Shown: piece after piece, positions 1 to 7,405 of the stretch
Position numbering within the stretch: the stretch's first letter is position 1
Layout of the letters: each line of letters opens with the position of its first letter
DNA from: Methanobacteriota archaeon
GTDB taxonomy: Archaea; Halobacteriota; Methanosarcinia; Methanosarcinales; Methanosarcinaceae
Assembly: GCA_023399215.1 (NCBI GenBank)
Contig: JAEWQJ010000028.1
Span: forward strand, 1 to 17,935
Direction of reading: 5' to 3'
DNA length: 17,935 bases
Translations under genes and position numbers: made by a program
Notes under the pieces: generated by a model
What the model saw: the letters and a program-made list of their open reading frames with translations, nothing else
Told to the model about the DNA's origin: nothing
Databases searched by the model: none

Positions 1-117
1 GCGAAAAGGGCACCGTCCTCCCGAGACGGGACTCGGGCAGCGAAAAGGGCTCCGTCCTCCCGAGACGGGACTCGGGCAGCGAAAAGGGCACCGTCCTCCC
101 GAGACGGGACTCGGGTG
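1..117. repeat. Three tandem 39-bp GC-rich repeats
   Basis: Three head-to-tail 39-bp copies (1-39, 40-78, 79-117). Copy 2 has one substitution (T for A at position 51), and copy 3 diverges at its last two bases. The array runs off the left edge, so the copy number is a minimum. The unit is about 69% G+C, far above the neighbouring intergenic DNA. Each contains the hairpin CCCGAG-ACGGGA-CTCGGG. Read on the minus strand, the direction of purL transcription, each hairpin is followed about 12 bases later by TTTT, so the array could act as repeated 3'-end structure for purL, whose stop is about 17 bp away. The 39-bp length is a multiple of three and the plus strand stays open through the array, but no start or known protein is visible. 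Confidence 0.85.
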
Positions 118-133
118 ACGGAACTCGGGGACC

Positions 134-2281
134 TTATCTCATCATAAACCTTGTCAGGCTACTGTATGCATCGGAAATTTCTTTGGGGGAGAGGGAAATC
201 TCAAAGTCTTTTCCTTTAACCTCAAGGGAATTGCCTTCGACTTTGCCGATTATCATATGAGGTACATCTTTGAGGATTTCGAGTACATCCTCGGGTTCGC
301 CTGTAGCAAGTAGAGCTCTTGCTGGAGTTTCTGAGAATAATAGTTCCTCAGCTTTTAATTCTGAAACTTCACTCAGGTCTACCTTTGCACCGCAGTTCCT
401 GCACATCTTCGCAAGTCCTGCGGCAATTCCTCCAAGGGAAAGGTCGTGTGCCGAGCTGAGTTTTCCGCTCCTTGCAGCTTCAATTACGGCTTTTATTATC
501 TCAGGAGCATTTTTCGGGACAGAAGGAACTTTTCCGGCATTCTGAGCCTCGAGACAGGCATAGTATTCGGAACCTCCCATATCTGCAGTTGTCTCTCCTA
601 CCAGGATGATGGTGTCTCCGGATTTTGCAAAGAAGCTTGAAGGAAGAGGAGTCTCAAGGTTGACTTTCCCTATTATTCCTATCGAAGGGGTTGGGAGAAT
701 TGCGGTCTTAAATTCATCGCTTTCGTTATACAGGGAAACATTTCCTCCCACAACCGGGATTGAGAGTTCCCTTGCCTCATCTCCAAGCCCAAGTACGGAG
801 TTTTTGAGTTGCCAGTAAATTTCCGGACGATCCGGGTTCCCAAAGTTCAGGCAGTTTACAATCGCAAGCCCTTCAGCCCCTTTTACTGCAAGGTTCATGA
901 CGTTTTCAATTACTATATTCTTTCCTCCGTTATAGGGGTCAAGAAGGGTAGCTCTTGGCTGGCAGCCGCAGGAAAGTACGAGCCCTTTTTTATCAGTTAT
1001 CTTGAGCACGCCAGAGTCTTCTCCGGGTTTAACAATTGTTCTTAACTGGACTTCATGATCGTACTGCCTGTAGATCCATTCTTTTGAGGCAATATTGTAG
1101 GAAGAGATAACTTTCAGGAAGGCTGCCTTAAGGTCTTCCGGAGTTTCGGGGGCTTTACTTTCTTCAACCTGAGGAATAGAAGCTACTGAAGATTTCTCGC
1201 AGGTCGGAGCTCCACCTGTCAGGAAATCAATTGGAATATCTACAACGACTTCCCCTTTGAATTCAACCGTGTAGTTTGGTTTCTCTGTTAAGTACCCCAC
1301 TACGGCTCCATTAAGGTCGTACTTTGCTACCAGAGCAAGTACGGCATCAACGTCTTCAGGAGCTACTTCAAAGACCATGCGTTCCTGAGATTCTGCAAGC
1401 AGGATTTCATAAGCATTCATATTGGGTTCGCGCTGGGTCACGGCATCTGCAATAATGTGGGCTCCAAGTCCTCCCTTTGCAGCCAGCTCCGCGCTTGCTC
1501 CTCCAAGACCAGCGGCTCCAAGGTCTTTGCAGGATTTTATATAACCCTTCTCCATGGCTTCCAGCGTCATTTCGATTACGAGCTTTTCAGTATATGGATC
1601 TCCCACCTGGACGCTCGGGCGGTCTTCGGCTTCGGCTGATTCGGAAAGGTCTCTGGAGGCAAAGGAAGCTCCTCCAAGTCCGTCTTTTCCTGTGCTGGAG
1701 CCTGCAAGCACAAGCTTGTTTCCGGCTTTCTGGGAGCGGGCGGTTATGACCTCATCTTCCCGGCAGAGCCCTACTGCAACAACATTTACAAGAGGGTTTC
1801 CACTGTATTTTCTGTCAAAGAAAGTCTCACCCTTGACCACTGGCACTCCTATGCAGTTTCCATACCCTGCAATTCCCTTAATTATCTGTTCAAAGAGAAA
1901 CATATTTTTTGGAGTGTCCAGAGGCCCGAAATAGAGTGGGTCCATAAGGGCTATTGGGCGGGCTCCCATGGAGATTATATCTCTTACGATGCCCCCTATG
2001 CCGGTAGCAGCTCCGTTGTAGGGGTCGACATATGAAGGGTGATTATGGCTTTCCATACCTATAGCAAGTACATAGCCATCATCAAATTTTATAATTGCAG
2101 CATCGTCCCCAGGGCCAATAATCACGTTTTCGCCCGTACTGGTAAAAGTTTTCAGGAGAGGAGCACTTGAGCGGTAGGAACAGTGTTCGCTCCATAGATT
2201 TAAAAAGCAGCCCTGTTCTACCTGGGTAGGCTCTCGCCCCAGTTCTTTTTTAATAATCTTAAGGTCTTCTTCAGGTAACAT
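134..2281 (-). CDS. purL: Phosphoribosylformylglycinamidine synthase, PurL subunit
   Basis: Cytoplasmic enzyme of de novo purine synthesis: ATP-dependent conversion of formylglycinamide ribonucleotide to its amidine, working with the small subunits PurS and PurQ, which are not in this window. The 715-residue length fits the small archaeal/Gram-positive PurL. The conserved SEHCS motif is at residues 31-35 with its key histidine at 33, GPGDDAA is at 56-62, and MESHNHPS is at 76-83. The ATP-grasp-unrelated PurM-like fold is duplicated, with a second half carrying GGNVSLYNE and SAHDLSLGG. I chose the ATG at 2281 because AGAGG lies about 9 bases upstream and the known Methanosarcina protein begins MLPEED. 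A TTG at 2318-2320 would add 13 residues but has no good ribosome site. The gene stands alone, with the GC-rich repeats just after its stop. Family assignment is certain; the start is likely. Confidence 0.97.
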   Translation of the reverse strand: MLPEEDLKIIKKELGREPTQVEQGCFLNLWSEHCSYRSSAPLLKTFTSTGENVIIGPGDDAAIIKFDDGYVLAIGMESHNHPSYVDPYNGAATGIGGIVRDIISMGARPIALMDPLYFGPLDTPKNMFLFEQIIKGIAGYGNCIGVPVVKGETFFDRKYSGNPLVNVVAVGLCREDEVITARSQKAGNKLVLAGSSTGKDGLGGASFASRDLSESAEAEDRPSVQVGDPYTEKLVIEMTLEAMEKGYIKSCKDLGAAGLGGASAELAAKGGLGAHIIADAVTQREPNMNAYEILLAESQERMVFEVAPEDVDAVLALVAKYDLNGAVVGYLTEKPNYTVEFKGEVVVDIPIDFLTGGAPTCEKSSVASIPQVEESKAPETPEDLKAAFLKVISSYNIASKEWIYRQYDHEVQLRTIVKPGEDSGVLKITDKKGLVLSCGCQPRATLLDPYNGGKNIVIENVMNLAVKGAEGLAIVNCLNFGNPDRPEIYWQLKNSVLGLGDEARELSIPVVGGNVSLYNESDEFKTAILPTPSIGIIGKVNLETPLPSSFFAKSGDTIILVGETTADMGGSEYYACLEAQNAGKVPSVPKNAPEIIKAVIEAARSGKLSSAHDLSLGGIAAGLAKMCRNCGAKVDLSEVSELKAEELLFSETPARALLATGEPEDVLEILKDVPHMIIGKVEGNSLEVKGKDFEISLSPKEISDAYSSLTRFMMR

Positions 2282-2464
2282 TGCCTTGCCTCTGATACTT
2301 AGTCCTTTTTTGGATGCCAAAGCTCTGGTTTTTTCTTAATAGAATTGATTATTCCCTTAAATTCAAGAGTTTCAGTATTAGCGTTAACAGTTTATGCCGA
2401 CATAAAGGGATAAGAATTAAATAAATATTTCTAACCCAATCCTTTTGAAAAAACTGCTTGCCTG

Positions 2465-2488
2465 CAAGCCTTTTGAAAAAAAGGCTTG
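2465..2488. repeat. Perfect 10-bp inverted repeat with GAAA loop
   Basis: CAAGCCTTTT and AAAAGGCTTG pair perfectly around a four-base GAAA loop. A related shorter piece (CTTTTGAAAAAACTGCTTG) precedes it at about 2441-2460, so the local sequence looks like a partly duplicated hairpin element. I recall this kind of AAGCCTTTT/AAAAGGCTT hairpin as frequent between Methanosarcina genes, so it is probably one copy of a dispersed repeat family; that is from memory. Confidence 0.7.
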
Positions 2489-2847
2489 AGTGAAAATTCC
2501 TAGCAACGTTTAAGTTTGATAACTTTATACTCTCAAACCCTATAGGCGTGATCAACCGGCGCAACGGATGCAGCACAACGGTTACGCATAAGAGTGTTAA
2601 ATTACAACAAAGATGTTGAGCTGAACCAGGAAGGTTGAATTACAGGATAGAGTTTTTTCATTCTTTCTGGATTTCTGTGACTATCAAATCTTATAACAAG
2701 CTTTCTATTCTTGCGTTTTTCACAAATATCATACTGGATGAAAAGAAGACGCTGATCATTGATACCCTAACTTCCGCTTTTTTAGGCGCATATATACTTT
2801 TCGTATCTCTGTGAGGTCAGATTATTGCGATTTATATATTTTACATT

Positions 2848-3032
2848 GCATATGATATGCTTAAGCACATGTATCGATATCACGCGACATTTATGTGCTT
2901 AAAAATGCGGAACTAAGGTAATAAAGGATTCAAGGTTATTTTTCTGAGTTGCGTATTATGATCGATCAATCGAGTTTTCTTTCTGAAAAATAATCTTTAA
3001 ATTTTTACCGATTGAAAATAAAATCGGTTTTG
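2848..3032 (+). ncRNA. Candidate structured small RNA
   Basis: A TATA-like TTTATATATTTT lies at about 2831-2842. It is followed by the palindrome GCATAT-G-ATATGC (2848-2860), a perfect 10-bp inverted repeat TTAAGCACAT / ATGTGCTTAA (2861-2870 and 2893-2902), a 9-bp pair TTATTTTTC / GAAAAATAA (2936-2944 and 2985-2993), and a 7-bp hairpin ACCGATT / AATCGGT (3007-3013 and 3022-3028) followed by TTTT. A promoter, successive stems and a terminal stem with U-tract would fit an RNA starting near 2865 and ending near 3032. Nothing here matches an RNA family I can name. Alternatively the 10-bp pair is a protein-binding site. Confidence 0.35.
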
Positions 3033-3090
3033 GAATGATCTAAGAATAAAAAGATTTAAAATAAAGTGGATAAAAGAAATATATTTAAGG

Positions 3091-3339
3091 TTAGATTTGC
3101 TGGATCATTTTTTCCACTTTTATTCCAGATTCGGTAAGGGAGTACATTTCTTCCTTTTTTGTAATTAATTCTTTCTGTTCAAGTTCATCGAGAGTTTTTG
3201 CAATGGTGGGATGTGCAACTCTCAGGGTTTTTGACACTCTTTTTCCTTCCATTTCTCCTTTTGAGGAAAGTAAGGAGAGCACTTTTTGCCTTATACTGTT
3301 TCCGTTTACAAAACCTATTAAATCGTTCAATTCGTTCAT
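3091..3339 (-). CDS. Small winged-helix transcriptional regulator
   Basis: An 82-residue protein that is essentially a single winged-helix domain: a first helix (residues 15-26), a helix-turn-helix around KRVSKTLRVAHPTIAKTLDELEQ (about 33-55), then a wing with KELITKKEEMYSLTESG (about 56-72). This is the MarR/ArsR-like arrangement seen in many small archaeal DNA-binding proteins. No ligand domain or metal-binding cysteines are present, so the signal it senses cannot be read. The ATG at 3337-3339 is preceded by GGGGGCACCTG, an acceptable ribosome site. An AT-rich stretch at 3365-3395 (minus-strand TATAAATA) is a plausible promoter. It is monocistronic, with gaps of more than 600 bp on both sides. 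Confidence 0.8.
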   Translation of the reverse strand: MNELNDLIGFVNGNSIRQKVLSLLSSKGEMEGKRVSKTLRVAHPTIAKTLDELEQKELITKKEEMYSLTESGIKVEKMIQQI

Positions 3340-3591
3340 CAGGTGCCCCCGATTTATTAGTATGATATTTTTATACTGCTATATTTATATAATAGAAGTC
3401 CATATATATGATAGCAGGTTATAGGAAGAGATGAAATTCAAGATATATCTAACTTGTTGCTGGGTATGAAAGGCTCTATCCGGCAAAATCAGGGATTTTA
3501 AGCTTTTTTAGCTTTCTTTGTTCTCAGATTTTTCGGCTTAGATTCTTTCCCGAAGCATTAGTATTTTGAATTTCTTTCAGATATCCAGCTT

Positions 3592-3691
3592 TTTCACTTG
3601 CAGTTTGTACTGATCTGTATTATTCACCAACGATCATGTTGTTTCACTTGCAGTTTGTACTGATCTGTGTTATTCACCAACGATCATGTTG
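3592..3691. repeat. 50-bp tandem duplication, two copies
   Basis: Two adjacent 50-bp copies (3592-3641 and 3642-3691) starting TTTCACTTGCAG and ending CGATCATGTTG, differing at one base (A at 3619, G at 3669). The near identity suggests a recent duplication. It lies in non-coding DNA and no copy is seen elsewhere in the window. Confidence 0.9.
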
Positions 3692-3882
3692 TTAAATTTA
3701 CTCTATAAGTAAATATTATAAAACTAACATTACAAATGAATATATTAATATATAAAAAAATTGAACAATAATAAAGCTTTGGCTGGCTTTTCATATTGTC
3801 AAGAGTTTCGGGTTATTAACTGAAATTCAATATAAAGTGCCTGTATAATACCATTAGGCTTTAATACCTTCATTGATAAGTA

Positions 3883-3950
3883 CTTTATATCTATTTAGTT
3901 ATTTTTAGATGTAAGTTACATATATAATGATTACAAATTCGGAGGATATA
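3883..3950 (+). promoter_or_regulatory. Promoter and ribosome site of the aIF1 gene
   Basis: A TATA-like TTTATATCTA (about 3885-3895) would place transcription start near 3915. CGGAGGATAT at 3941-3950 is a strong Shine-Dalgarno site about 11 bases before the ATG at 3958. A second TATA-like run (about 3917-3928) is too close to the ribosome site to serve this gene easily. Confidence 0.45.
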
Positions 3951-3957
3951 CCAACAA

Positions 3958-4266
3958 ATGAGCAGCGGAATGTGCCCAGTATGTGGGCTTCCAAAAGAAC
4001 TTTGCATTTGCGAAGAAGTTGCGAAAGAGCAACAGAGAATTACTGTGAAAGTTAATAGAAGAAGATACGGCAAAGAAGTTACCGTTGTAGAAGGTTTCGA
4101 CGCAAGTGAAATAGATCTTCATGAACTGTCCACTTATCTTAAATCAAAGTTTGCATGCGGCGGTACGGTAAAAGGAAATACTGTGGAACTTCAGGGTAAT
4201 CACCTGGCCCGCATGAAAGAAGTCCTCATGGAAAAGGGTTTCTCTGCTGAACAAATCAAGAACTAA
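3958..4266 (+). CDS. Translation initiation factor aIF1 (SUI1 family)
   Basis: A 102-residue SUI1-domain protein, the archaeal counterpart of eIF1. It binds the small ribosomal subunit and supports correct start-codon choice. The SUI1 core runs from about residue 26 to the end: ITVKVNRRRYGKEVTVVEGF, then LHELSTYLKSKFACGGTVK, then the basic/hydrophobic tail NHLARMKEVLMEKGF. The N-terminus has CPVCGLPKELCIC (C6, C9, C16, C18), a four-cysteine cluster that probably holds zinc, as in many euryarchaeal members. A strong ribosome site precedes the ATG. The gene has its own promoter and no close partner. Length and motifs are normal for the family. Confidence 0.95.
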   Translation: MSSGMCPVCGLPKELCICEEVAKEQQRITVKVNRRRYGKEVTVVEGFDASEIDLHELSTYLKSKFACGGTVKGNTVELQGNHLARMKEVLMEKGFSAEQIKN

Positions 4267-4419
4267 ATTCTGATGAGCTTCAGGAATAAACCGGGTCTGA
4301 GAAATAGCAATATTATTTAGCAATAACTTTTCAGGTCTGGAATTACTATATTTTTGTCGATATTTCTATAGCATGCGTTTTGGGTAAATTAAGAGATAAA
4401 TTTTCTACTCAAAAAGCAA

Positions 4420-4517
4420 AAGTATACGGATATATAACTGGTTACGAAATCTATGAATGTAATCTTGGTTAAGAGAATCTCTCAAAATTTACCTGATTTA
4501 TGTGGTGTTGGTCTCCC
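4420..4517 (+). promoter_or_regulatory. Promoter region of the HTH-nreA operon
   Basis: The 250 bp between the aIF1 stop and the HTH gene holds GATATATAAC (about 4428-4437), a TATA-like element that would start RNA near 4462. The ribosome site is weak: GGTG at about 4503-4506 precedes the ATG at 4518. An in-frame ATG at 4500 has nothing resembling a ribosome site before it. Confidence 0.35.
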
Positions 4518-4883
4518 ATGAAAACAACATGTGAAATTATGGTACAGAAAGTCTTGCCCGCAATTCGGGCAGAACTTTCCAGAACAATGATCTTTGAGCA
4601 TGGGTGTACGCAGCAGGATGTAGCGGACATCCTGGAACTTTCAAGGGCTGCTGTATCTCAGTACGTGAGTGAAAAACGCGGGGCTGAAGTTGATTTTTCC
4701 AAGGAGACTCAGGGCGAAATTCGGAAATTTGCATTAGTGCTTCTAAATAAAGACCTATCCTCTCAGGAAAAGGTAGACGGCATGTGCAACATTTGCAGGT
4801 TTGTCCAAAAATCCGGCTGGCTATACAGGAATGCTCCTGAAGCTAAAGCCTGTATCATCTGCGAGGATACGGATTTAAAGTGA
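4518..4883 (+). CDS. HTH transcriptional regulator of the COG2522 type
   Basis: A 121-residue predicted DNA-binding protein. The opening MKTTCEIMVQKVLPAIRAEL and the XRE-like helix-turn-helix TQQDVADILELSRAAVSQYV (about residues 32-51) with SEKRG after it are the hallmark of the archaeal COG2522 regulator family. The C-terminus has CNIC (about 90-93) and CIIC (about 112-115), two CxxC pairs that may bind zinc or an iron-sulfur cluster. I prefer the ATG at 4518 because family members start just before the TxCEI motif; an ATG at 4500 would add six residues. Its stop overlaps the nreA start in a GTGA, so the two genes are translationally coupled. The regulated genes are unknown, though nreA is an obvious candidate. 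Confidence 0.85.
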   Translation: MKTTCEIMVQKVLPAIRAELSRTMIFEHGCTQQDVADILELSRAAVSQYVSEKRGAEVDFSKETQGEIRKFALVLLNKDLSSQEKVDGMCNICRFVQKSGWLYRNAPEAKACIICEDTDLK

Positions 4884-6103
4884 ATGGAACACTGTGTATT
4901 AAATGTAAAGGAAAGGGACTTTGTGGGCGTCCCCGTTGTCCAATCCTTGAAAAATTCAAGTCTTTTCAGTCCATCGCTCCTGTAATCTCTGGAGATTCGG
5001 TTTTTGGAGCATCTCCTCCTGCTGTTTTTGTCGGAAGTTTTGGTTACCCCAGGGTCTCTGCAGGCCCGCTAATTCCCCCTCTGGCAAATGAGAGCGAAGC
5101 CTCAGTTTTTGAAGATACCTCAGCCTGGGCAAACATGCAGATTCAAGACATTATCTCCATGCGTTCCCGCATGGTCAGGGCAAATACAAATTTCCATGTA
5201 AAAGATGCCCGCAGCAAAGAAAATCCTCTTCTTGTAAAAGCGCAGGAACTTGCCCTCTCCAGAAAGCCAGTGGATACCGAAGCCTGGTTTTTTAAAGCCC
5301 CTAAACAGGAACTCAAATTCGATGCCGTACTGACGCCGATGGGTCCGTCAGGGCTTGTCAAAAACTTTGAACTTGCAGAAAATCCGAACGTTCCGAAAAA
5401 AGTCGATTATCTTGTCTACGACACTGACGCCCTGGCAAAAGATGCGGTGCTTGAACTCTATAAAGGGGATATTCCGGCTGAACATATTACTCGCCTGTTC
5501 TCAATTGGTCTGCTCGGAAAAGAACGAAAAATCGTGCCAACACGCTGGTCAATTACAGCCGTGGATGATATGGCAGGAAAGGAACTTGCAGACCGCATAA
5601 AGGATTTTCCCTGGGTCTCAGAGATCCAGCTTTTTAGCGGGACTCATTTCGGGAACCATTTTGAAGTCCTTATCCTTCCACGGGCTTATGCCTTCGAACT
5701 TATAGAAATCTGGCTCCCAAAAGCAGTCTGGGCTGGAGAATCAAGCTGGATTGGGGAAGACAGCGAGAGTTACGATGGAAAAAAAGGTTATTCTCCTCTG
5801 GCTGGAGGTTATTATGCCTCACGGCTGCCTGTGCTTGAATATCTGACAGAAATCAAAAGGCAAGCCTCGGTCTTCGTACTCCGGGAGATAACTCCAGATT
5901 ACTGGGCTCCCCTTGGAGTTTGGGTCGTCAGAGAGGGCATGAGAAAAGCTCTTCGGAACCCTCCAACAAAGTTCGATTCTCTCGAAGCTGCAGTTTCAGA
6001 TCTTGCGGGCAGGATAAGCACACCAAAAGCCGAATGGATGCAGCAGGCAAAGCTGCTTTCAGATTTCCGTTTTCAAACGACTCTGGATTTCTTTTTTAAA
6101 TAA
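4880..6103 (+). CDS. nreA: Archaeal DNA repair protein NreA
   Basis: A 407-residue protein matching the archaeal NreA family (COG1602), linked in halophiles to repair of DNA damage and acting with PCNA. The N-terminus has CIKCKGKGLCGRPRCP (C6, C9, C15, C20), a cysteine cluster likely to hold a metal. The central region carries family blocks such as VFVGSFGYPRVSAGPLIPP and DFPWVSEIQLFSGTHFGNHF. The extreme C-terminus QTTLDFFF (399-406) fits the PCNA-interacting PIP-box Q-x-x-hydrophobic-x-x-aromatic-aromatic. Translation starts at the GTG at 4880, overlapping the stop of the upstream regulator by 4 bp, with GAGGAT about 15 bases upstream. The biochemical activity of the family is unsettled; the assignment itself is firm. 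Confidence 0.93.
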   Translation: MNGTLCIKCKGKGLCGRPRCPILEKFKSFQSIAPVISGDSVFGASPPAVFVGSFGYPRVSAGPLIPPLANESEASVFEDTSAWANMQIQDIISMRSRMVRANTNFHVKDARSKENPLLVKAQELALSRKPVDTEAWFFKAPKQELKFDAVLTPMGPSGLVKNFELAENPNVPKKVDYLVYDTDALAKDAVLELYKGDIPAEHITRLFSIGLLGKERKIVPTRWSITAVDDMAGKELADRIKDFPWVSEIQLFSGTHFGNHFEVLILPRAYAFELIEIWLPKAVWAGESSWIGEDSESYDGKKGYSPLAGGYYASRLPVLEYLTEIKRQASVFVLREITPDYWAPLGVWVVREGMRKALRNPPTKFDSLEAAVSDLAGRISTPKAEWMQQAKLLSDFRFQTTLDFFFK

Positions 6104-6140
6104 TGACAGGTTGTTGACTATATTTAAAAACAAAAATAAG

Positions 6141-6198
6141 CAGGCAGGAAAACTTTAAAGCCTTTTATCTGGCTTATTCAGGTTTCCTGGCCTTTTTT
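6141..6198. terminator. Hairpin between convergent nreA and purC
   Basis: The 100-bp gap between two convergent genes holds a nested stem: CAGGAAA (6145-6151) with TTTCCTG (6183-6189), and inside it AAGCC (6158-6162) with GGCTT (6171-6175), followed on the plus strand by TTTTTT (6193-6198). It would serve as a terminator of nreA and perhaps, read the other way, of purC. Confidence 0.5.
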
Positions 6199-6203
6199 CA
6201 CGT

Positions 6204-6917
6204 TTATTCAAATATTTCGGGCACTATGCGCCGTGCAACTTCTTCGTAAGCTTTAGAAATATCGCCTTTGTCAAATCTGAAGACATCTTTGTCCATTGAC
6301 TGCCCGGTCTTCTTGTCCCAGAACCGGCAGGTATCGCAGGAAATCTCATCTGCAAGGATGATTTCTCCGTTCCTCCTTCCGAATTCTAGTTTGAAATCTG
6401 GAAGTAAAATACCCTTTTTGTCCAGGTAGGGCACAAGGATTTCGTTAATTTTCAGAGCGAGTTCCCTGAGTGTGGCGAGCTCTTCCTGTGTTGCTAACCC
6501 AAGCGCAAGAGCAATATCGTCATTTAGCATGGGATCTCCATACTCATCGTTTTTGAAGTCAAAAACAAGTACAGGAGTCTTGAAAACCGTGCCTTCTTTA
6601 ATGGGATATCTTTTTGTAATCGAACCTGCGGCAATATTCCTGACAATGACCTCGATTTTTATAATCTCGACTTTCTTCACAAGCATATCGATGTCAGAAA
6701 GCATTTCGACAAAATGAGTCTTTATCCCCTCGGCTTCGAGCATCTCAAAAATTTTTTTTGAGATTTGGGCATTATAATACCCTTTCTTTTCCATTTCCCC
6801 TTTCTTTTCTCCGTTAAATGCAGTCAGACTGTTTCGGAATTCGGTAATAAGGGTGTCAGGATCATCCGTCTTATAGATAGTTTTTGCTTTCCCTGAATAG
6901 AGCTGTTCTCTTGTCAT
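6204..6917 (-). CDS. purC: SAICAR synthetase (PurC)
   Basis: Phosphoribosylaminoimidazole-succinocarboxamide synthase. It joins aspartate to carboxyaminoimidazole ribonucleotide with ATP in purine synthesis, downstream of the PurL step encoded 4 kb away. The 237-residue length is usual. Visible signatures are YSGKAKTIY (residues 7-15, nucleotide-binding loop), EVIVRNIAAGSI (about 89-100), DFKLEFGR, and LADEISCDTCRFWD near the C-terminus, the substrate-binding block. The ATG at 6917 has GAGGAC a few bases upstream. An AT-rich minus-strand element TATATTAAAA at about 6980-6995 is a likely promoter. The gene is monocistronic and convergent with nreA. Confidence 0.97.
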   Translation of the reverse strand: MTREQLYSGKAKTIYKTDDPDTLITEFRNSLTAFNGEKKGEMEKKGYYNAQISKKIFEMLEAEGIKTHFVEMLSDIDMLVKKVEIIKIEVIVRNIAAGSITKRYPIKEGTVFKTPVLVFDFKNDEYGDPMLNDDIALALGLATQEELATLRELALKINEILVPYLDKKGILLPDFKLEFGRRNGEIILADEISCDTCRFWDKKTGQSMDKDVFRFDKGDISKAYEEVARRIVPEIFE

Positions 6918-7405
6918 GCAATGGTCCTCTAGGGATAATTCTGGATTTCCTTAGATAGAGAGATCTTAGGAATAATAGTTTTAATATACTAGTTCTGATA
7001 ATGCAGAAGTTTTGATAATTCCAATTCCGTGATATTCCAGAAACAAGCTATATCGATTGAATTGTCTCTAAGATGCGAGTAAATTTACGCGGAGACGATT
7101 CGCTATTTCCAGAATTCACAATTACTCTCTGAAAGTGAGGCATTTTTCGGAGATTGCAAATGCTTTTTCCGAAAATATGCTAGACTACCGAAAGAGATAG
7201 AGTAGATGATAATGTGTTCTGCTAGATAAAGTTATCATCTCCAGTCGGTATTTTTTTCCTTTTACTGCCGGCTGCTTCGTAAATTTTATTATCGAAGAAA
7301 ACCAATTACTTGGTTTAACAAATTAAAGACGAATTTAAGAACTTACCGCGTTTGAGTGCCCAACACTTGATAGTGGATTAGTCCAAGCATGCAACAGGTA
7401 AAAAC
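6918..7405. other. Divergent intergenic region between purC and the AAA ATPase gene
   Basis: About 490 bp rich in inverted repeats. It holds the purC promoter near 6980-6995, a palindrome GTAAATTTAC (7079-7088) flanked by GTCTC and GAGAC, the hairpin pair at 7140-7257 treated as a candidate RNA, and the 7-bp stem AAACCAA-TTAC-TTGGTTT (7299-7316). The AAA gene has AGGT about 7 bases before its ATG but no obvious TATA box close by. No coding sequence is supportable here. Confidence 0.6.
7140..7257 (+). ncRNA. Candidate structured small RNA with terminator
   Basis: Two strong hairpins lie side by side. The first pairs TTTTCGGA (7144-7151) with TCCGAAAA (7168-7175), extended by GCAT (7140-7143) with ATGC (7177-7180). 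The second pairs AGATGATAA (7204-7212) with TTATCATCT (7232-7240) inside an outer stem TACCGA (7186-7191) with TCGGTA (7245-7250), and is followed directly by seven T. The T run on the plus strand sets the direction. A TATA-like CTATATCGA near 7048-7056 could start a transcript of about 180 nt. Alternatively this is a long leader of the AAA ATPase gene with an attenuator-like stem. No known RNA family is recognised. Confidence 0.45.

Larger units (their letters stand above)
2282..3090. other. Long gene-free interval between purL and a winged-helix gene
   Basis: About 800 bp with no convincing gene. It holds the likely purL promoter (a minus-strand AT-rich TATA-like tract near 2409-2425), a perfect 10-bp hairpin at 2465-2488, a short open stretch at 2719-2814 whose translation contains ILDEKKTLIIDT and may be a gene fossil, and a cluster of inverted repeats at 2848-3032 described separately as a candidate RNA. 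A 75-codon minus-strand frame at 2349-2576 runs through the hairpin and resembles no protein I know. Confidence 0.6.
3340..3957. other. Gene-free interval with a tandem duplication
   Basis: About 620 bp, AT-rich, without a supportable gene. It contains the divergent promoter of the small winged-helix gene, a two-copy 50-bp tandem repeat (3592-3691), and the promoter region of the aIF1 gene (TATA-like TTTATATCTA near 3885-3895 and ACATATATAATG near 3917-3928). No CRISPR-like spacing or tRNA is seen. Confidence 0.6.

Noticed and set aside
1..117. CRISPR array
   Set aside because: The units are directly adjacent with no unique spacers.
2349..2576. 75-codon minus-strand frame
   Set aside because: It passes through the perfect hairpin at 2465-2488, has no ribosome site or known similarity, and looks like non-coding repeat DNA.
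3592..3691. CRISPR repeats or insertion-sequence ends
   Set aside because: Only two direct copies without spacers, no inverted termini and no transposase nearby.
7340..7405. tRNA-like or box C/D-like sequence before the AAA gene
   Set aside because: No cloverleaf can be formed, and the C and D box order and spacing are not met.
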